From: CAZVCG01 sp964626265
Lineage (GTDB): Bacteria > Pseudomonadota > Alphaproteobacteria > UBA9219
Length of the DNA stretch: 64,000 nucleotides
Direction of reading: 5' to 3'
Assembly: GCA_964626265.1 (NCBI GenBank)
Contig: CAZVCG010000003.1
Location: 1 to 64,000 of the forward strand
Both the position numbers and the translations under genes were made by a program. Under the pieces are notes generated by a model, which saw only the letters and a program-made list of their open reading frames with translations, ran no database searches and was not told the DNA's origin. Of the stretch, positions 24,099-33,718 are shown piece after piece (positions within the stretch are counted from its first letter, which is position 1; the number at the start of each line of letters is the position of its first letter).

Positions 24099-24646
24099 CC
24101 CGCGTCTCGTCGATCCTGTTCTGGTTTGGTTTAACGCTCATCGTGAGTTTGGCGCTTTACGGCACCAGCAATCGCGTTCAGGAAATGGGTAAACAGCTGC
24201 GTTCGCTCAACGCCAAAATCGAGGCCGAACAAGCGAATATCCACGTCCTCAAAGCCGAATGGGTCTATCTCTCCAACCCCGCGCGCATCGAAGCGGCGGC
24301 GCGCAAATACCTCGCCATGCACCCCACCGCGATGAAGCAGATCGCCAAGCTTGAAGATCTGCCCGCCATTCTTCCCATACGCGAAGAAACAAACGCCGAT
24401 GTGGACAACCAGCAGCGCAATATTGTCGCTCCGCGTAAATCTCTTGCCGACCGCCCTGTTGCTTCTTACAAGCGCGGGGCTAAAGTGGCCGCTCAAAATG
24501 ATACGACTCACGTCAATACGCACATGATCCTGACAGAAACCCGGGATACAGCCGCAATCGCGGTCTCGGCCGAGCCTCTGCCCGTGCACGACTCCAACTT
24601 TATGATGGCGGCCGACTCGATTCCATCCGCCAGTCCACCTCCATGA
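24095..24646 (+). CDS. ftsL: Cell division protein FtsL
   Basis: A 183-residue single-pass protein: a short cytoplasmic N-terminus, a membrane helix (about 6-24) and a coiled coil (about 28-65, RVQEMGKQLRSLNAKIEAEQANIHVLKAEW) followed by YLSNPARIEAAARKYLAM, the region that joins FtsB and recruits FtsW/FtsI. The C-terminal ~90 residues are a polar, probably disordered tail, longer than in Escherichia coli. GGGAG eight bases before the ATG at 24095 and a 4-bp ATGA overlap with rsmH fix the start. It overlaps ftsI by four bases. Confidence 0.88.
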   Translation: MTRVSSILFWFGLTLIVSLALYGTSNRVQEMGKQLRSLNAKIEAEQANIHVLKAEWVYLSNPARIEAAARKYLAMHPTAMKQIAKLEDLPAILPIREETNADVDNQQRNIVAPRKSLADRPVASYKRGAKVAAQNDTTHVNTHMILTETRDTAAIAVSAEPLPVHDSNFMMAADSIPSASPPP

Positions 24647-26463
24647 CAGGATGGCGTTCCCGAAGAAATCGCCGTGTCACGCGCCAGCCCAGCCTACCTG
24701 GCCTCTTGGATACGCCTGGACGCCAGCGCCTCCCCTCCCAGCCCGAACAAGCGCTTGAGCGCGCGCGCCTTCGCCTTGTCGTCGTTCTATTCATGTTCGG
24801 CTTGCTTTATGCCATCATCGGCTGTCGCGTAACGACGCTAACGCTTTTGAGCGACGCGCCGGAAACGCCAATATTAAACACTGCTTCGCGTGACGCGCCC
24901 GTCGTCGCTCGCGCTGATATCGTCGACCGGAACGGCACGGTATTGGCCACGTCGCTGCCGACAGTTTCTCTATGCGCCGACTCGCGCAAAGTCATCGACG
25001 CCGGCGAAGCTATCTCCAAATTGAGAACCGTACTGCCCGACATCGATATCAAGCGTCTGGACAGGGAGCTTCAAAGCGCGAAACGTTGCGCTCTGATCCG
25101 CAGACATCTCACGCCAAAACAGTATTACGAAGTCAACAGGCTCGGCATCGCGGGCCTGGAATTCAGCCCAGACGAATCCCGCGTGTATCCCGCCGGACGG
25201 CTCACGGCGCATGTGACCGGCTATACCGACATCGACAGCAACGGTATCGCGGGCATGGAAAAAAGCCTCAACAAGAGACTCCAGCAAACTCCCCAACCCG
25301 TGGCGTTATCGCTTGACCTGCGCCTGCAAACCATCCTTTACCGTGAGCTGTCCCAAGCCGTCAATGAGTTCAAAGCGCTAGGCGGCGCGGGAGTCATCAT
25401 GGACTCCCGCACCGGCGAAATTCTCGCGCTTACATCATTGCCGGATTTCGATCCCCAGAAACCGGGAAACGCCGACGACAACGCAAAGTTCAACCGCGCG
25501 ACTTTGGGCGTTTATGAAATGGGATCGACGTTCAAGATCTTCACGGCGGCGCTGGGATTGGACACAAACGTCATTAAGCCTTCCGACCGTTTCGATACGA
25601 CGAACCCCATCGAGGCGGGCCGCCAAACCATTCGCGATTTCCATCCGTCCAAGCGTCCCCTGAACGTAGCCGAAATCTTCATGGAGTCATCTAATATCGG
25701 CGCGGCGCGCATTGCGGAAAAAATCGGCGCTTCACGTCAGCGCGCCTTTCTCGGCGACCTCGGATTGACCCAGAAATCGTCCATCGAATTGCCTGAAGTC
25801 GGCTTTCCCATCGTCCCGTCCTCATCGAACTGGAACAACATCGCAACGATGACGGTAGCCTTCGGCCACGGTATCGCCGTCAACGCCGTGCAACTGGCGG
25901 CCGCCGTGGCCAGTATCGTGAACGACGGCCAAAAGGTCAGGCCGACGTTGCTTAAACGCGAAAGTAAAGAAGAGGAGAACCTCGCAAAAGAGCGTGTCGT
26001 ATCGTCCCGCACTTCCGCTCAATTGCGCGCCCTCATGAGGCTTGTCGTCACGGACGGCACGGCGAAAGCCGCCGAAGTGCCGGGCTATATCGTCGCCGGC
26101 AAGACGGGAACCGCCGATAAGCTGACCAACGGCCAATATAACAAGAATGCGCGGCTTTCGTCGTTTATAGGGGTTTTCCCCGCCAACGCGCCGCGCTATC
26201 TTGTTTTCGCGATGTTGGACGACCCTAAAGGCAACGCCAAAACTTATGGCTATGCCACGGGTGGCTGGACGGCGGCTCCTATTATCAGCCGCGTCGTCAG
26301 CCAAATGGGTCCCCTTCTCGATTTACCGCCCCAGGATCCGGATGTCTTGGCTGTTACGGAGCGTCAGCTATTACGCCCGCTTGGCGGGGAAGTTCTAACG
26401 ACGTTGAAGTTGAACAAGGATAATGAAGATTATGCTTCTGTCGAATCTAATAGGGCCCAATGA
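24643..26463 (+). CDS. ftsI: Septal peptidoglycan transpeptidase FtsI (PBP3)
   Basis: Class B penicillin-binding protein that crosslinks septal peptidoglycan with FtsW. The 606 residues contain a basic cytoplasmic tail, one membrane helix near 45-65, the pedestal domain with RADIVDRNGTVLATSLPTVSL, and the transpeptidase domain with the active site Ser295 in GSTFK, the SSN triad and K487TGT. The N-terminus has an unusually long arginine-rich stretch before the helix. The start overlaps ftsL (ATGA); the last 41 bases overlap murE. Confidence 0.95.
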   Translation: MTGWRSRRNRRVTRQPSLPGLLDTPGRQRLPSQPEQALERARLRLVVVLFMFGLLYAIIGCRVTTLTLLSDAPETPILNTASRDAPVVARADIVDRNGTVLATSLPTVSLCADSRKVIDAGEAISKLRTVLPDIDIKRLDRELQSAKRCALIRRHLTPKQYYEVNRLGIAGLEFSPDESRVYPAGRLTAHVTGYTDIDSNGIAGMEKSLNKRLQQTPQPVALSLDLRLQTILYRELSQAVNEFKALGGAGVIMDSRTGEILALTSLPDFDPQKPGNADDNAKFNRATLGVYEMGSTFKIFTAALGLDTNVIKPSDRFDTTNPIEAGRQTIRDFHPSKRPLNVAEIFMESSNIGAARIAEKIGASRQRAFLGDLGLTQKSSIELPEVGFPIVPSSSNWNNIATMTVAFGHGIAVNAVQLAAAVASIVNDGQKVRPTLLKRESKEEENLAKERVVSSRTSAQLRALMRLVVTDGTAKAAEVPGYIVAGKTGTADKLTNGQYNKNARLSSFIGVFPANAPRYLVFAMLDDPKGNAKTYGYATGGWTAAPIISRVVSQMGPLLDLPPQDPDVLAVTERQLLRPLGGEVLTTLKLNKDNEDYASVESNRAQ

Positions 26464-27892
26464 AGGCCTGAAACTTCATGGGAACGATGTCGATATAACC
26501 GGCCTGATAACCGACTCCCGCGCGACGAAAAGGGGCGATCTATTTATAGCCGTGCCCGGCACGAAACAGGACGGCCGGACATATATAAAGGACGCGCTGG
26601 ATAAAGGCGCCGTCGCCGTGTTGGTTCCCGAGGGCACAAACGGACTTTCCGTTCCTTATATCACGACGCCCGATATCCGTTCGACAGTCGCAAACATCGC
26701 AGCAACCTTTTATCCTCGACAACCGGAACACATCGCCGCCGTTACCGGCACCAGCGGCAAAACGTCCATTGCTCAATTCGCGCGGCAACTCTGGCAGAAC
26801 AACGGCCATGTATCGGCAAGCGTTGGCACGCTCGGCCTCGTGACGGCCAAGGAAACGCGTTACGGCTCATTGACGACGCCAGATCCCATCACCCTGCACA
26901 AAACGCTCGACGAAGCTGCTGGCAACGGCATAACGCACCTTGCAATGGAAGCGTCAAGCCATGGGCTGGATCTGCATCGTCTTGATCGCGTCAACGTCCA
27001 TGTCGGCGCATTCACCAATTTGTCGCGCGACCACCTCGATTACCATGAGGATATGGAATCCTATCTCGCCGCAAAACTGCGCCTGTTCACAGAGATAATG
27101 CCGGAAGGATCAACAGCGGTTCTCAACGCCGACGTTCCCGAATACGGCGTTCTCTCCATGGCCTGCAAAGATTGCCGTCATGCAATCATCGATTACGGCA
27201 AGAGAGCAAATTACATTCGTTTGAAAGATTACGAACTTCACCTCAATGGCCAGCTCCTCCGTTTTTCGGTGATAGGCAAAAATCATGAAATTCTGCTGCC
27301 CGTCGCCGGCGAATTCCAGGTTTGGAACAGCCTTTGCGCGCTGGGCATGGCGATTGGCAGCGGCGATCCCATCGATCAATCCGTCGCTTCCATGGAAAAG
27401 CTAACCGGTGTGCCCGGTCGTTTGGAACGCATAGGCGCGACGAAAAAAGGCGGAACGGTTTTCGTCGATTACGCCCACAAGCCCGGCGCGTTGGAAAACG
27501 TCCTGACGGCCATGCGCTCTCATGTCGCCGCTCGCCCGGGCGGGCGGCTTTTCGTCGTGTTCGGTTGTGGCGGCAACCGCGACAAAGGCAAACGCCCCCA
27601 AATGGGGGAAATCGCCATCCGTCTGGCCGATGTCGTGATCGTTACCGACGACAACCCCCGTAACGAGGTTCCGACCGAGATTCGCAAGGACATCCTCGCG
27701 GGTTGCGCCCCGGGGCCGAATCTGCGCGAAATCGGGGATCGGGCTGAAGCCATTCAGACCGCCATTTCAGAACTCGAAGAAGGCGACGTTCTTGTCATTG
27801 CCGGCAAAGGCCATGAAACGGGCCAAATTGTCGGCGATAGGGTTTTGCCGTTCGACGACGCCGAAGTCGCGCGGCAAGCGCTGGGAAAGTAA
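26423..27892 (+). CDS. murE: UDP-MurNAc-tripeptide synthetase MurE (meso-diaminopimelate adding)
   Basis: Adds the third stem residue to UDP-MurNAc-L-Ala-D-Glu. The 489-residue Mur ligase has the ATP loop AVTGTSGKTS, YGSLTTPDP, and the DDNPRNE signature near the C-terminus that marks meso-diaminopimelate rather than lysine as substrate. The frame starts 41 bases before the ftsI stop; AAGGA precedes the first ATG closely, and a second ATG three codons in (26432) is an equally good start. The gene links directly to the dapA and dapL genes elsewhere in the window. Confidence 0.94.
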   Translation: MKIMLLSNLIGPNEGLKLHGNDVDITGLITDSRATKRGDLFIAVPGTKQDGRTYIKDALDKGAVAVLVPEGTNGLSVPYITTPDIRSTVANIAATFYPRQPEHIAAVTGTSGKTSIAQFARQLWQNNGHVSASVGTLGLVTAKETRYGSLTTPDPITLHKTLDEAAGNGITHLAMEASSHGLDLHRLDRVNVHVGAFTNLSRDHLDYHEDMESYLAAKLRLFTEIMPEGSTAVLNADVPEYGVLSMACKDCRHAIIDYGKRANYIRLKDYELHLNGQLLRFSVIGKNHEILLPVAGEFQVWNSLCALGMAIGSGDPIDQSVASMEKLTGVPGRLERIGATKKGGTVFVDYAHKPGALENVLTAMRSHVAARPGGRLFVVFGCGGNRDKGKRPQMGEIAIRLADVVIVTDDNPRNEVPTEIRKDILAGCAPGPNLREIGDRAEAIQTAISELEEGDVLVIAGKGHETGQIVGDRVLPFDDAEVARQALGK

Positions 27893-27898
27893 CGACGC

Positions 27899-28594
27899 AT
27901 GGATATGGAGCAAGAAGTGAAGCAAGACGCGCCTTATATGCCGACCCTTCGCCGCGCCGGGACTGTCTTGATGGCCGTCGGCGCCGTCGACATCGCCGCC
28001 ATGATCTTATGCGCCGCAGGAGGAATAGCCTATTCTTCCAACTTCAACGTTTTCGCTTTGGTCGCGGGCTACATTCTTTACCACGGCAATCTCCGCGCGG
28101 CGAACGTCATCGCGTGGATCGCGGCGTTCTTGTTGACAAGCTTTCTAAGTATGCTCGTCTTTCTTCCGGCGCTTGAACCTATCGATCTCTTGCTGTTGAA
28201 AGTCAAACTACAGCCATTGCCCTATGCAATATCTGCCGTCACGTACGTAGTCGCCGTAATTTTGCTCAACTGGGTCATTAACGAACTGCGAACCGACACC
28301 ATTGTTCTGGCGCAGGAAATCGCCGGCATAAAGGTCCGGCGGTTAATCGCTCCCGTCGTATTGGCAATATGCGTCTCTATTGTCGTATCTATCGCGGTTC
28401 CCGTGATGCTCGGTGGCGAAGCCGGCCAAAGGGCTGTGCATCTTGCCGGACTTAAGCTTGGCGCGAACTACAAATATCACGTGAAATCGCTCAAAATTAA
28501 GAAATCGCCCGAAGGCAAGCATGTCTCGGGAGTCGTCACCGCCTATAACGACAATGAAATAAAAACAGTGGAAGTGGATTGGACGGATAAATGA
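27899..28594 (+). CDS. Unknown membrane protein inside the dcw cluster, between murE and murF
   Basis: A 231-residue protein I do not recognise. About five hydrophobic segments (roughly 20-44, 48-62, 67-92, 108-128 and 148-170) precede a C-terminal soluble domain of about 60 residues rich in lysine and beta-prone stretches (NYKYHVKSLKIKKSPEGKH and VVTAYNDNEIKTVEVDW). Most dcw clusters have nothing between murE and murF. Here the gene starts six bases after murE and its stop overlaps the murF start (ATGA), so it is co-expressed with peptidoglycan precursor synthesis. A role in envelope assembly is inferred from position alone. Confidence 0.75.
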   Translation: MDMEQEVKQDAPYMPTLRRAGTVLMAVGAVDIAAMILCAAGGIAYSSNFNVFALVAGYILYHGNLRAANVIAWIAAFLLTSFLSMLVFLPALEPIDLLLLKVKLQPLPYAISAVTYVVAVILLNWVINELRTDTIVLAQEIAGIKVRRLIAPVVLAICVSIVVSIAVPVMLGGEAGQRAVHLAGLKLGANYKYHVKSLKIKKSPEGKHVSGVVTAYNDNEIKTVEVDWTDK

Positions 28595-30024
28595 AACTGG
28601 TTTGGCAAGCAGAAGACGTATTAAGGGCCGTACGCGGAAACTGCCTGCACGAACAAACATGGACGGCTCACGGCGTCGCGATCGACAGCCGCACGACGGA
28701 GCCCGGCGATTTATTTATCGCCATCAAAGGTCCATATAAGGATGCGCACGATTACGTCGCGCAGGCTTTCACAAAGGGAGCCGTCGCCGCCATCGTGCAG
28801 CGTGTGCCGTCCCAAGTTCCAGGCGATGCCCCGTTGATTACCGTCGATGACACTTTCACGGCTTTGCAAGACTTGGGCCGCGTCGGTCGCCAGCGTTCCT
28901 TCGCCAAAATTGTTGCCGTCACCGGCTCCGTCGGCAAAACGAGCAGCAAGGAGCAATTACGCGCCATCCTCGAAGCCAACGGCGACACGCACGCCAACGA
29001 AGGCGGTCTGAACAACCATTGGGGGGCGCCGCTTACGTTGGCCCGCCTTCCATGCGATGCGCGTTACGGCATTATAGAGCTGGGCATGAACCACGCGGGC
29101 GAGCTTGGCTCTTTGTCGCGCGAGGTTCAGCCGCATGTCGCGCTCATCACGAACGTTGAAGCCGTTCACCTCGAATATTTCGCGTCCGTCGAAGCGATTG
29201 CCGACGCTAAAGCCGAAGTTTTTCTGGGCATGAATCCCGATGGCGTCGCCGTGCTCAACCGCGACAACCCGCATTACGCGCGCTTGCTCGCCGCCGCGCG
29301 TACGCAAGGCCTGAAACGCACGTTAAGCTTTGGTCACGATTCAAAAAGCGACGCTCGCTTCGTAAAATATCGCGCCGATGCGCAAGGCGGCGAACTCGAT
29401 GCCATCATCCTCGGCGAAAAAGTGACGTATCGCATTGGCGCGCCCGGCGAACACATCGCGTTCAATTCCTTGGGCACGCTCTTGGCCGCCGCCGCTCTTG
29501 GCGCGGATTTCATGATCGGCATGGACGCCCTCGCCACTTATCGCCCGCCGCAAGGTCGCGGTACAAGGCAAACGCTGACACTCGCCGACGGCAAACAGCT
29601 GACACTGATCGACGAAAGCTACAACGCGAGTCCCGTCGCCGTTCGCGCGGCGATAAAAGTATTGGGCCAAACGCCGGTCGGTCAGAACGGCCGTCGCATC
29701 GCCGTATTGGGCGACATGCGTGAACTGGGAACCGCTGCCCCTAAACTTCACGCAGAACTAGCCCAAGCCCTTGAAGAAGCGAAGGTTGACGTTGTGCACT
29801 GCTGCGGCGAGATGATGACACACCTGCATAAGGCTTTACCACCTCGTCTCAAGGGGCATTGCGTTAACCAAAGCAATGACCTTGCGCCGCTTGTAGCCGC
29901 CGAAGTACGCTCCGGCGACGTTGTGATGGTCAAAGGCTCGCACAGCGTGCATATGGAACGGGTGGTCGAGGCTATTCTAGCGCTGAACGGCGCTTCATCC
30001 TCTCGCCGCAAAATGGCCGGTTAA
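28591..30024 (+). CDS. murF: UDP-MurNAc-pentapeptide synthetase MurF
   Basis: Adds D-Ala-D-Ala to the UDP-MurNAc tripeptide, using the dipeptide made by Ddl. The 477-residue Mur ligase has the early GVAIDSRTTEPGDLFIAIKG, the P-loop AVTGSVGKTSSKE, the central NEGGLNNHWGAPLTL, IIELGMNHAGELGSLS and the C-terminal DESYNASPVAVRAAI, all MurF marks. Starts in a 4-bp overlap with the preceding membrane gene. Confidence 0.95.
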   Translation: MKLVWQAEDVLRAVRGNCLHEQTWTAHGVAIDSRTTEPGDLFIAIKGPYKDAHDYVAQAFTKGAVAAIVQRVPSQVPGDAPLITVDDTFTALQDLGRVGRQRSFAKIVAVTGSVGKTSSKEQLRAILEANGDTHANEGGLNNHWGAPLTLARLPCDARYGIIELGMNHAGELGSLSREVQPHVALITNVEAVHLEYFASVEAIADAKAEVFLGMNPDGVAVLNRDNPHYARLLAAARTQGLKRTLSFGHDSKSDARFVKYRADAQGGELDAIILGEKVTYRIGAPGEHIAFNSLGTLLAAAALGADFMIGMDALATYRPPQGRGTRQTLTLADGKQLTLIDESYNASPVAVRAAIKVLGQTPVGQNGRRIAVLGDMRELGTAAPKLHAELAQALEEAKVDVVHCCGEMMTHLHKALPPRLKGHCVNQSNDLAPLVAAEVRSGDVVMVKGSHSVHMERVVEAILALNGASSSRRKMAG

Positions 30025-30048
30025 TCAAAGGTTCAACGGATTTAGGTA

Positions 30049-31134
30049 ATGCTCTATCTCTTATTATCGCCATTCGCGCGTGATTTTATTCTCTTCAATC
30101 TTTTCCGCTACATCACGTTCCGGACGGGCGCGGCGTTCCTGACTTCACTTATGCTCTGCTTTATTTTCGGTCCGCGCATCATCCGCTGGCTCCGTGCCAA
30201 ACAGGGCGATGGCCAGCCCATCCGCGACGACGGCCCCGAAACGCATCTCAAGAAAAAAGGCACGCCTACCATGGGCGGCCTGATGATTCTTATCGCCGCC
30301 ATCGGCAGCACGCTGCTCTGGGTCGACGTGGCCAACACGTTTTCATGGATTGTACTATTCGTTATGGCGGGTTTCGGACTAGTCGGCTTAGCCGATGACT
30401 ACCAAAAGCTTACCAAGCGCAACGCGCGCGGCATTCCTGGAAAAATACGTTTGCTCATTCAAATCATCATGGCTTCTATGGCCGTTTACGCCATCGTAGA
30501 TGTCGTCAATACGCCTCAGGCGACGCAACTCGCCCTGCCCTTCATCAAGGAACTCGCGCCGCAACTGGGTTGGCTCTTCTATCCGTTTGCGGTGTTCGTC
30601 ATCGTTGGCGCAAGCAACGCAGTGAACCTCACGGACGGCCTCGACGGTCTCGCGACCGTGCCCGTGATGATCGTCGCTCTGTCGTTCTGCATGATCTCGT
30701 ATCTCGTCGGCAACATCGTGTTTGCCAACTACCTGCAAATTCACCACGTCGCCGGAGCGGGCGAACTTGCCGTGTTCTGCGGCGCATTGGCGGGCGCTTG
30801 CCTTGGCTTTCTCTGGTACAACGCGCCTCCCGCGCAAGTGTTCATGGGCGACACTGGCTCGCTCGCGTTGGGCAGTTCCATCGGAACCATCGCCGTCATC
30901 ATCAAGCATGAAATCGTGCTGGCGATCATCGGCGGCCTGTTCGTCATGGAAACCGTGTCGGTGATCGTTCAGGTCGCTTCGTTCAAGATGACGGGCAAAC
31001 GCGTGTTCAAAATGGCGCCGCTGCACCATCATTTCGAAAAACTCGGCTGGTCTGAACCCACCGTCGTCATCCGATTCTGGATCATCGCCTGCATTTTGGC
31101 GCTGGTCGGCCTATCGACGTTGAAATTAAGATAA
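30049..31134 (+). CDS. mraY: Phospho-MurNAc-pentapeptide transferase MraY
   Basis: Transfers phospho-MurNAc-pentapeptide to undecaprenyl phosphate, forming lipid I at the inner membrane. The 361 residues form about ten helices, with the catalytic aspartates in GLADDYQKLT and NLTDGLDGLATVP, the FMGDTGSLALG loop, and the MAPLHHHFEKLGW histidine motif near the C-terminus. One base of overlap with murD (TAATG). Confidence 0.96.
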   Translation: MLYLLLSPFARDFILFNLFRYITFRTGAAFLTSLMLCFIFGPRIIRWLRAKQGDGQPIRDDGPETHLKKKGTPTMGGLMILIAAIGSTLLWVDVANTFSWIVLFVMAGFGLVGLADDYQKLTKRNARGIPGKIRLLIQIIMASMAVYAIVDVVNTPQATQLALPFIKELAPQLGWLFYPFAVFVIVGASNAVNLTDGLDGLATVPVMIVALSFCMISYLVGNIVFANYLQIHHVAGAGELAVFCGALAGACLGFLWYNAPPAQVFMGDTGSLALGSSIGTIAVIIKHEIVLAIIGGLFVMETVSVIVQVASFKMTGKRVFKMAPLHHHFEKLGWSEPTVVIRFWIIACILALVGLSTLKLR

Positions 31135-32477
31135 TGGAAAAAGACACGTACTTTTCGTTCTTCAAGGATAAAACCGTAACCCTGATGGGCCTCGGCTTGT
31201 TGGGGCGGGGAGTCGGCGACGCAGCCTTTCTTTCACGCCAGTGCAAAAAAGTCTACGTCACGGACATCAAAACCGAAGGCGAACTCCGCCCTTCCATCGA
31301 CGCCCTGAAAGATTGTAAAAACATCGAATTCTTTTTAGGCGGTCATGACAACAAGATTTTTTCCAATATCGATTTCGTCATCAAGGGCGCAGGCGTGCGT
31401 CTCGACAACCCCTTCATCGAGCACGCTCAGAAAAACAACATCCCCGTATACATGAGTTCAGCCCTCTTCTCCCGCCTCGCGTCTCTCAAGACCATCGGTG
31501 TCACAGGAACGCGCGGTAAAACAACCACGGCCTGCATGATCGCCGAAATCTTGAAACGCGCAGGCAAAAAAGTCCTTCTGGGCGGCAACATCCGGGGGGT
31601 TTCCACGCTGTCCCTTCTACCTGAAGCCGGTAAACACGATTTTGCCGTTCTCGAACTGGACTCCTGGCAGCTCCAGGGCTTCGAAACGCTGAAAATCAGC
31701 CCGAATATCGCGGTCTTCACGACATTTTATCCCGACCACATGAATTATTACGACGGGAACATGGATCAGTACTTGCGCGACAAAACGGCGATCTTCAAAT
31801 ACCAAAAACCGGAAGATGTTTTCATCACAACAGAAGAAATCGCAAGAATTCTCGGCCCAAAATACGTCAAAGACAGCCGCCCTCCGAATTGGACGATGGC
31901 GCAGCCCCTGCCCCCCTCGTTCACTTTGAAAGTCCCGGGCGCGCATAATCTCCTAAACGCCGGATTGGCAAAGGCCGCGGCCCTCGCCTGCTCCATCGAC
32001 GCAACAACGATCGATACGGCGTTGCGTGATTTCGAAAGCGTCGAAGGCCGCCTGCAATTCGTCGGCGCATGGAAAGAACGCAAGATCTACAACGACAACA
32101 ACGCGACAACGCAGGAAGCCACGCTAGCCGCCCTGACCTCGTTCCCTCCGCAATCTATCGTCTTGATTTTCGGCGGCAACGACAAAGGCTTGCCGATCGA
32201 CCGCCTCACCGCTTACATAGCGGACAATAAAATCAGATGCGTCGTCTTGAAAGGCACGGGCAGCGACCGCGCGCTCGAAAAACTGCCGAACCTTAAAATC
32301 GTTTCCTCGATGCCCGAAGCGATCAAGCTCGCAACGGAATTGTCGAAACCCGAAGACAACATCATCCTAAGTCCCGCGTTTGCCTCCTTCGGTATGTTCA
32401 ACAACGAGTACGATCGTAACGACCAGTTCATGGCCGAAGTCAAAAAGCTGACCGGTAGCCCCGAAGGAGAAGGTTGA
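31134..32477 (+). CDS. murD: UDP-MurNAc-L-Ala--D-Glu ligase MurD
   Basis: Adds D-glutamate to UDP-MurNAc-L-alanine. The 447-residue product shows the N-terminal TLMGLGLLGRGVGDAAFL Rossmann region, ATP loop GVTGTRGKTTTAC, LELDSWQLQGF, the NATTQEATLAAL stretch and the C-terminal LILSPAFASFGMFNNEYDRNDQF. A few positions differ from the common MurD wording (usually SSFQL where SWQL is seen here), but the order of motifs is intact. Overlaps mraY by one base. Confidence 0.92.
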   Translation: MEKDTYFSFFKDKTVTLMGLGLLGRGVGDAAFLSRQCKKVYVTDIKTEGELRPSIDALKDCKNIEFFLGGHDNKIFSNIDFVIKGAGVRLDNPFIEHAQKNNIPVYMSSALFSRLASLKTIGVTGTRGKTTTACMIAEILKRAGKKVLLGGNIRGVSTLSLLPEAGKHDFAVLELDSWQLQGFETLKISPNIAVFTTFYPDHMNYYDGNMDQYLRDKTAIFKYQKPEDVFITTEEIARILGPKYVKDSRPPNWTMAQPLPPSFTLKVPGAHNLLNAGLAKAAALACSIDATTIDTALRDFESVEGRLQFVGAWKERKIYNDNNATTQEATLAALTSFPPQSIVLIFGGNDKGLPIDRLTAYIADNKIRCVVLKGTGSDRALEKLPNLKIVSSMPEAIKLATELSKPEDNIILSPAFASFGMFNNEYDRNDQFMAEVKKLTGSPEGEG

Positions 32478-32479
32478 AC

Positions 32480-33601
32480 ATGGTTTCCCCCCTTGCCCGA
32501 TCCGATCAATCCGTCTTGGGCCGCTGGTGGTGGACGGTTGACCGTTGGACTCTCGTTGCAGTCGCGCTTTTGATCGGCTTTGGTATCCTGCTTATTCAGG
32601 CCGCGACGCCCGCCGTCGCGACCAAGCATGGGCTGAACTCTTATTACTTCGTCAAGCGGCACCTCGTTATGCTGGGGCCCTCCATAATCATAATCTTCTG
32701 CGTTTCGCTGTTGAAGCCGCGCCATATTCGTCTGTTAACCACGCTTCTGCTTATGATATTCTTGCCGCTCTTGATCGCCACGCCGTTCATAGGCGTAGAG
32801 ATCAAGGGCGCCATTCGATGGATTCAGGTCGCGGGAGTATCTTTACAGCCTTCGGAATTCATCAAGCCTGTTTTGGCCGTGGCCGCCGCATGGCTTTTCG
32901 CGCGCCAGTGCGAGAAGAAGGGATTTCCTGGGCTCAGCGTCAACGTTGCGCTCTTTGGCTTGATCGTGGTCAGTCTTGCTGGACAGCCCGATATAGGCAT
33001 GATCGTCCTCACGTCGGCGATGTGGTTCGGCCAATTCTTTTTGGCGGGCCTCCCTTTGACATTCGTAGGTCTGTCGGCTGTGCTTGGCATGGGGGGGCTT
33101 ATCGGCGCCTATTTTGTTTTTCCGCACTTCGCCTCGCGTCTTGATCGCTTTCTGACGAACTCCGGCGACACCTATCAAACCGATCGCGCGATCGACGCTT
33201 TCATGAACGGCGGACTTTTCGGAAAAGGGCCAGGAGCGGGTACGGTCAAGATGACCATTCCCGACGCGCACGCCGATTTCGTATTCGCCGTCGCCGGGGA
33301 AGAACTTGGACTGATCTGGTGCCTTGTCATCATCGCTCTTTATGCTTTTATCGTCTGGCGCGGCATTTTACGGGCGCAGAACGAAAACAACCTTTTCGTT
33401 CTGCTGGCCATCAGCGGTTTATTGATCGAATTCGGCCTTCAGGCAGCAATTAACCTCGCCTCCACGCTGCACCTCATCCCGACGAAAGGCATGACGTTGC
33501 CGTTCATTTCCTATGGCGGATCGTCGCTCTGGGCGCTGGCGCTGGAGATGGGCATGCTGCTCGCGTTGACGCGTAAGCGTTACGGCGTGAGCGACGAGTA
33601 G
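32480..33601 (+). CDS. ftsW: Septal peptidoglycan polymerase FtsW
   Basis: SEDS-family glycosyltransferase partner of FtsI. The 373-residue protein has about ten helices, the RWIQVAGVSLQPSEFIKPVLAV loop, LGMGGLIGAYFVFPH, the AHADFVFAVAGEELGLIW segment and the terminal STLHLIPTKGMTLPFISYGGSSLWALALEMG. A TTG three codons upstream is in frame, but the ATG at 32480, just after the murD stop with GAAGG six bases before it, is preferred. Confidence 0.95.
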   Translation: MVSPLARSDQSVLGRWWWTVDRWTLVAVALLIGFGILLIQAATPAVATKHGLNSYYFVKRHLVMLGPSIIIIFCVSLLKPRHIRLLTTLLLMIFLPLLIATPFIGVEIKGAIRWIQVAGVSLQPSEFIKPVLAVAAAWLFARQCEKKGFPGLSVNVALFGLIVVSLAGQPDIGMIVLTSAMWFGQFFLAGLPLTFVGLSAVLGMGGLIGAYFVFPHFASRLDRFLTNSGDTYQTDRAIDAFMNGGLFGKGPGAGTVKMTIPDAHADFVFAVAGEELGLIWCLVIIALYAFIVWRGILRAQNENNLFVLLAISGLLIEFGLQAAINLASTLHLIPTKGMTLPFISYGGSSLWALALEMGMLLALTRKRYGVSDE

Positions 33602-33718
33602 GATTAAGGAATCAAGGATCGAAATACAGTGGCCCGAAAAACCTGCTTGCCGAGTCTGGAATTTCGGCTCAAGTTCCTCTAGACTCGAAGCGGTATATCC
33701 GTAAAAACTGGCCCCTGA

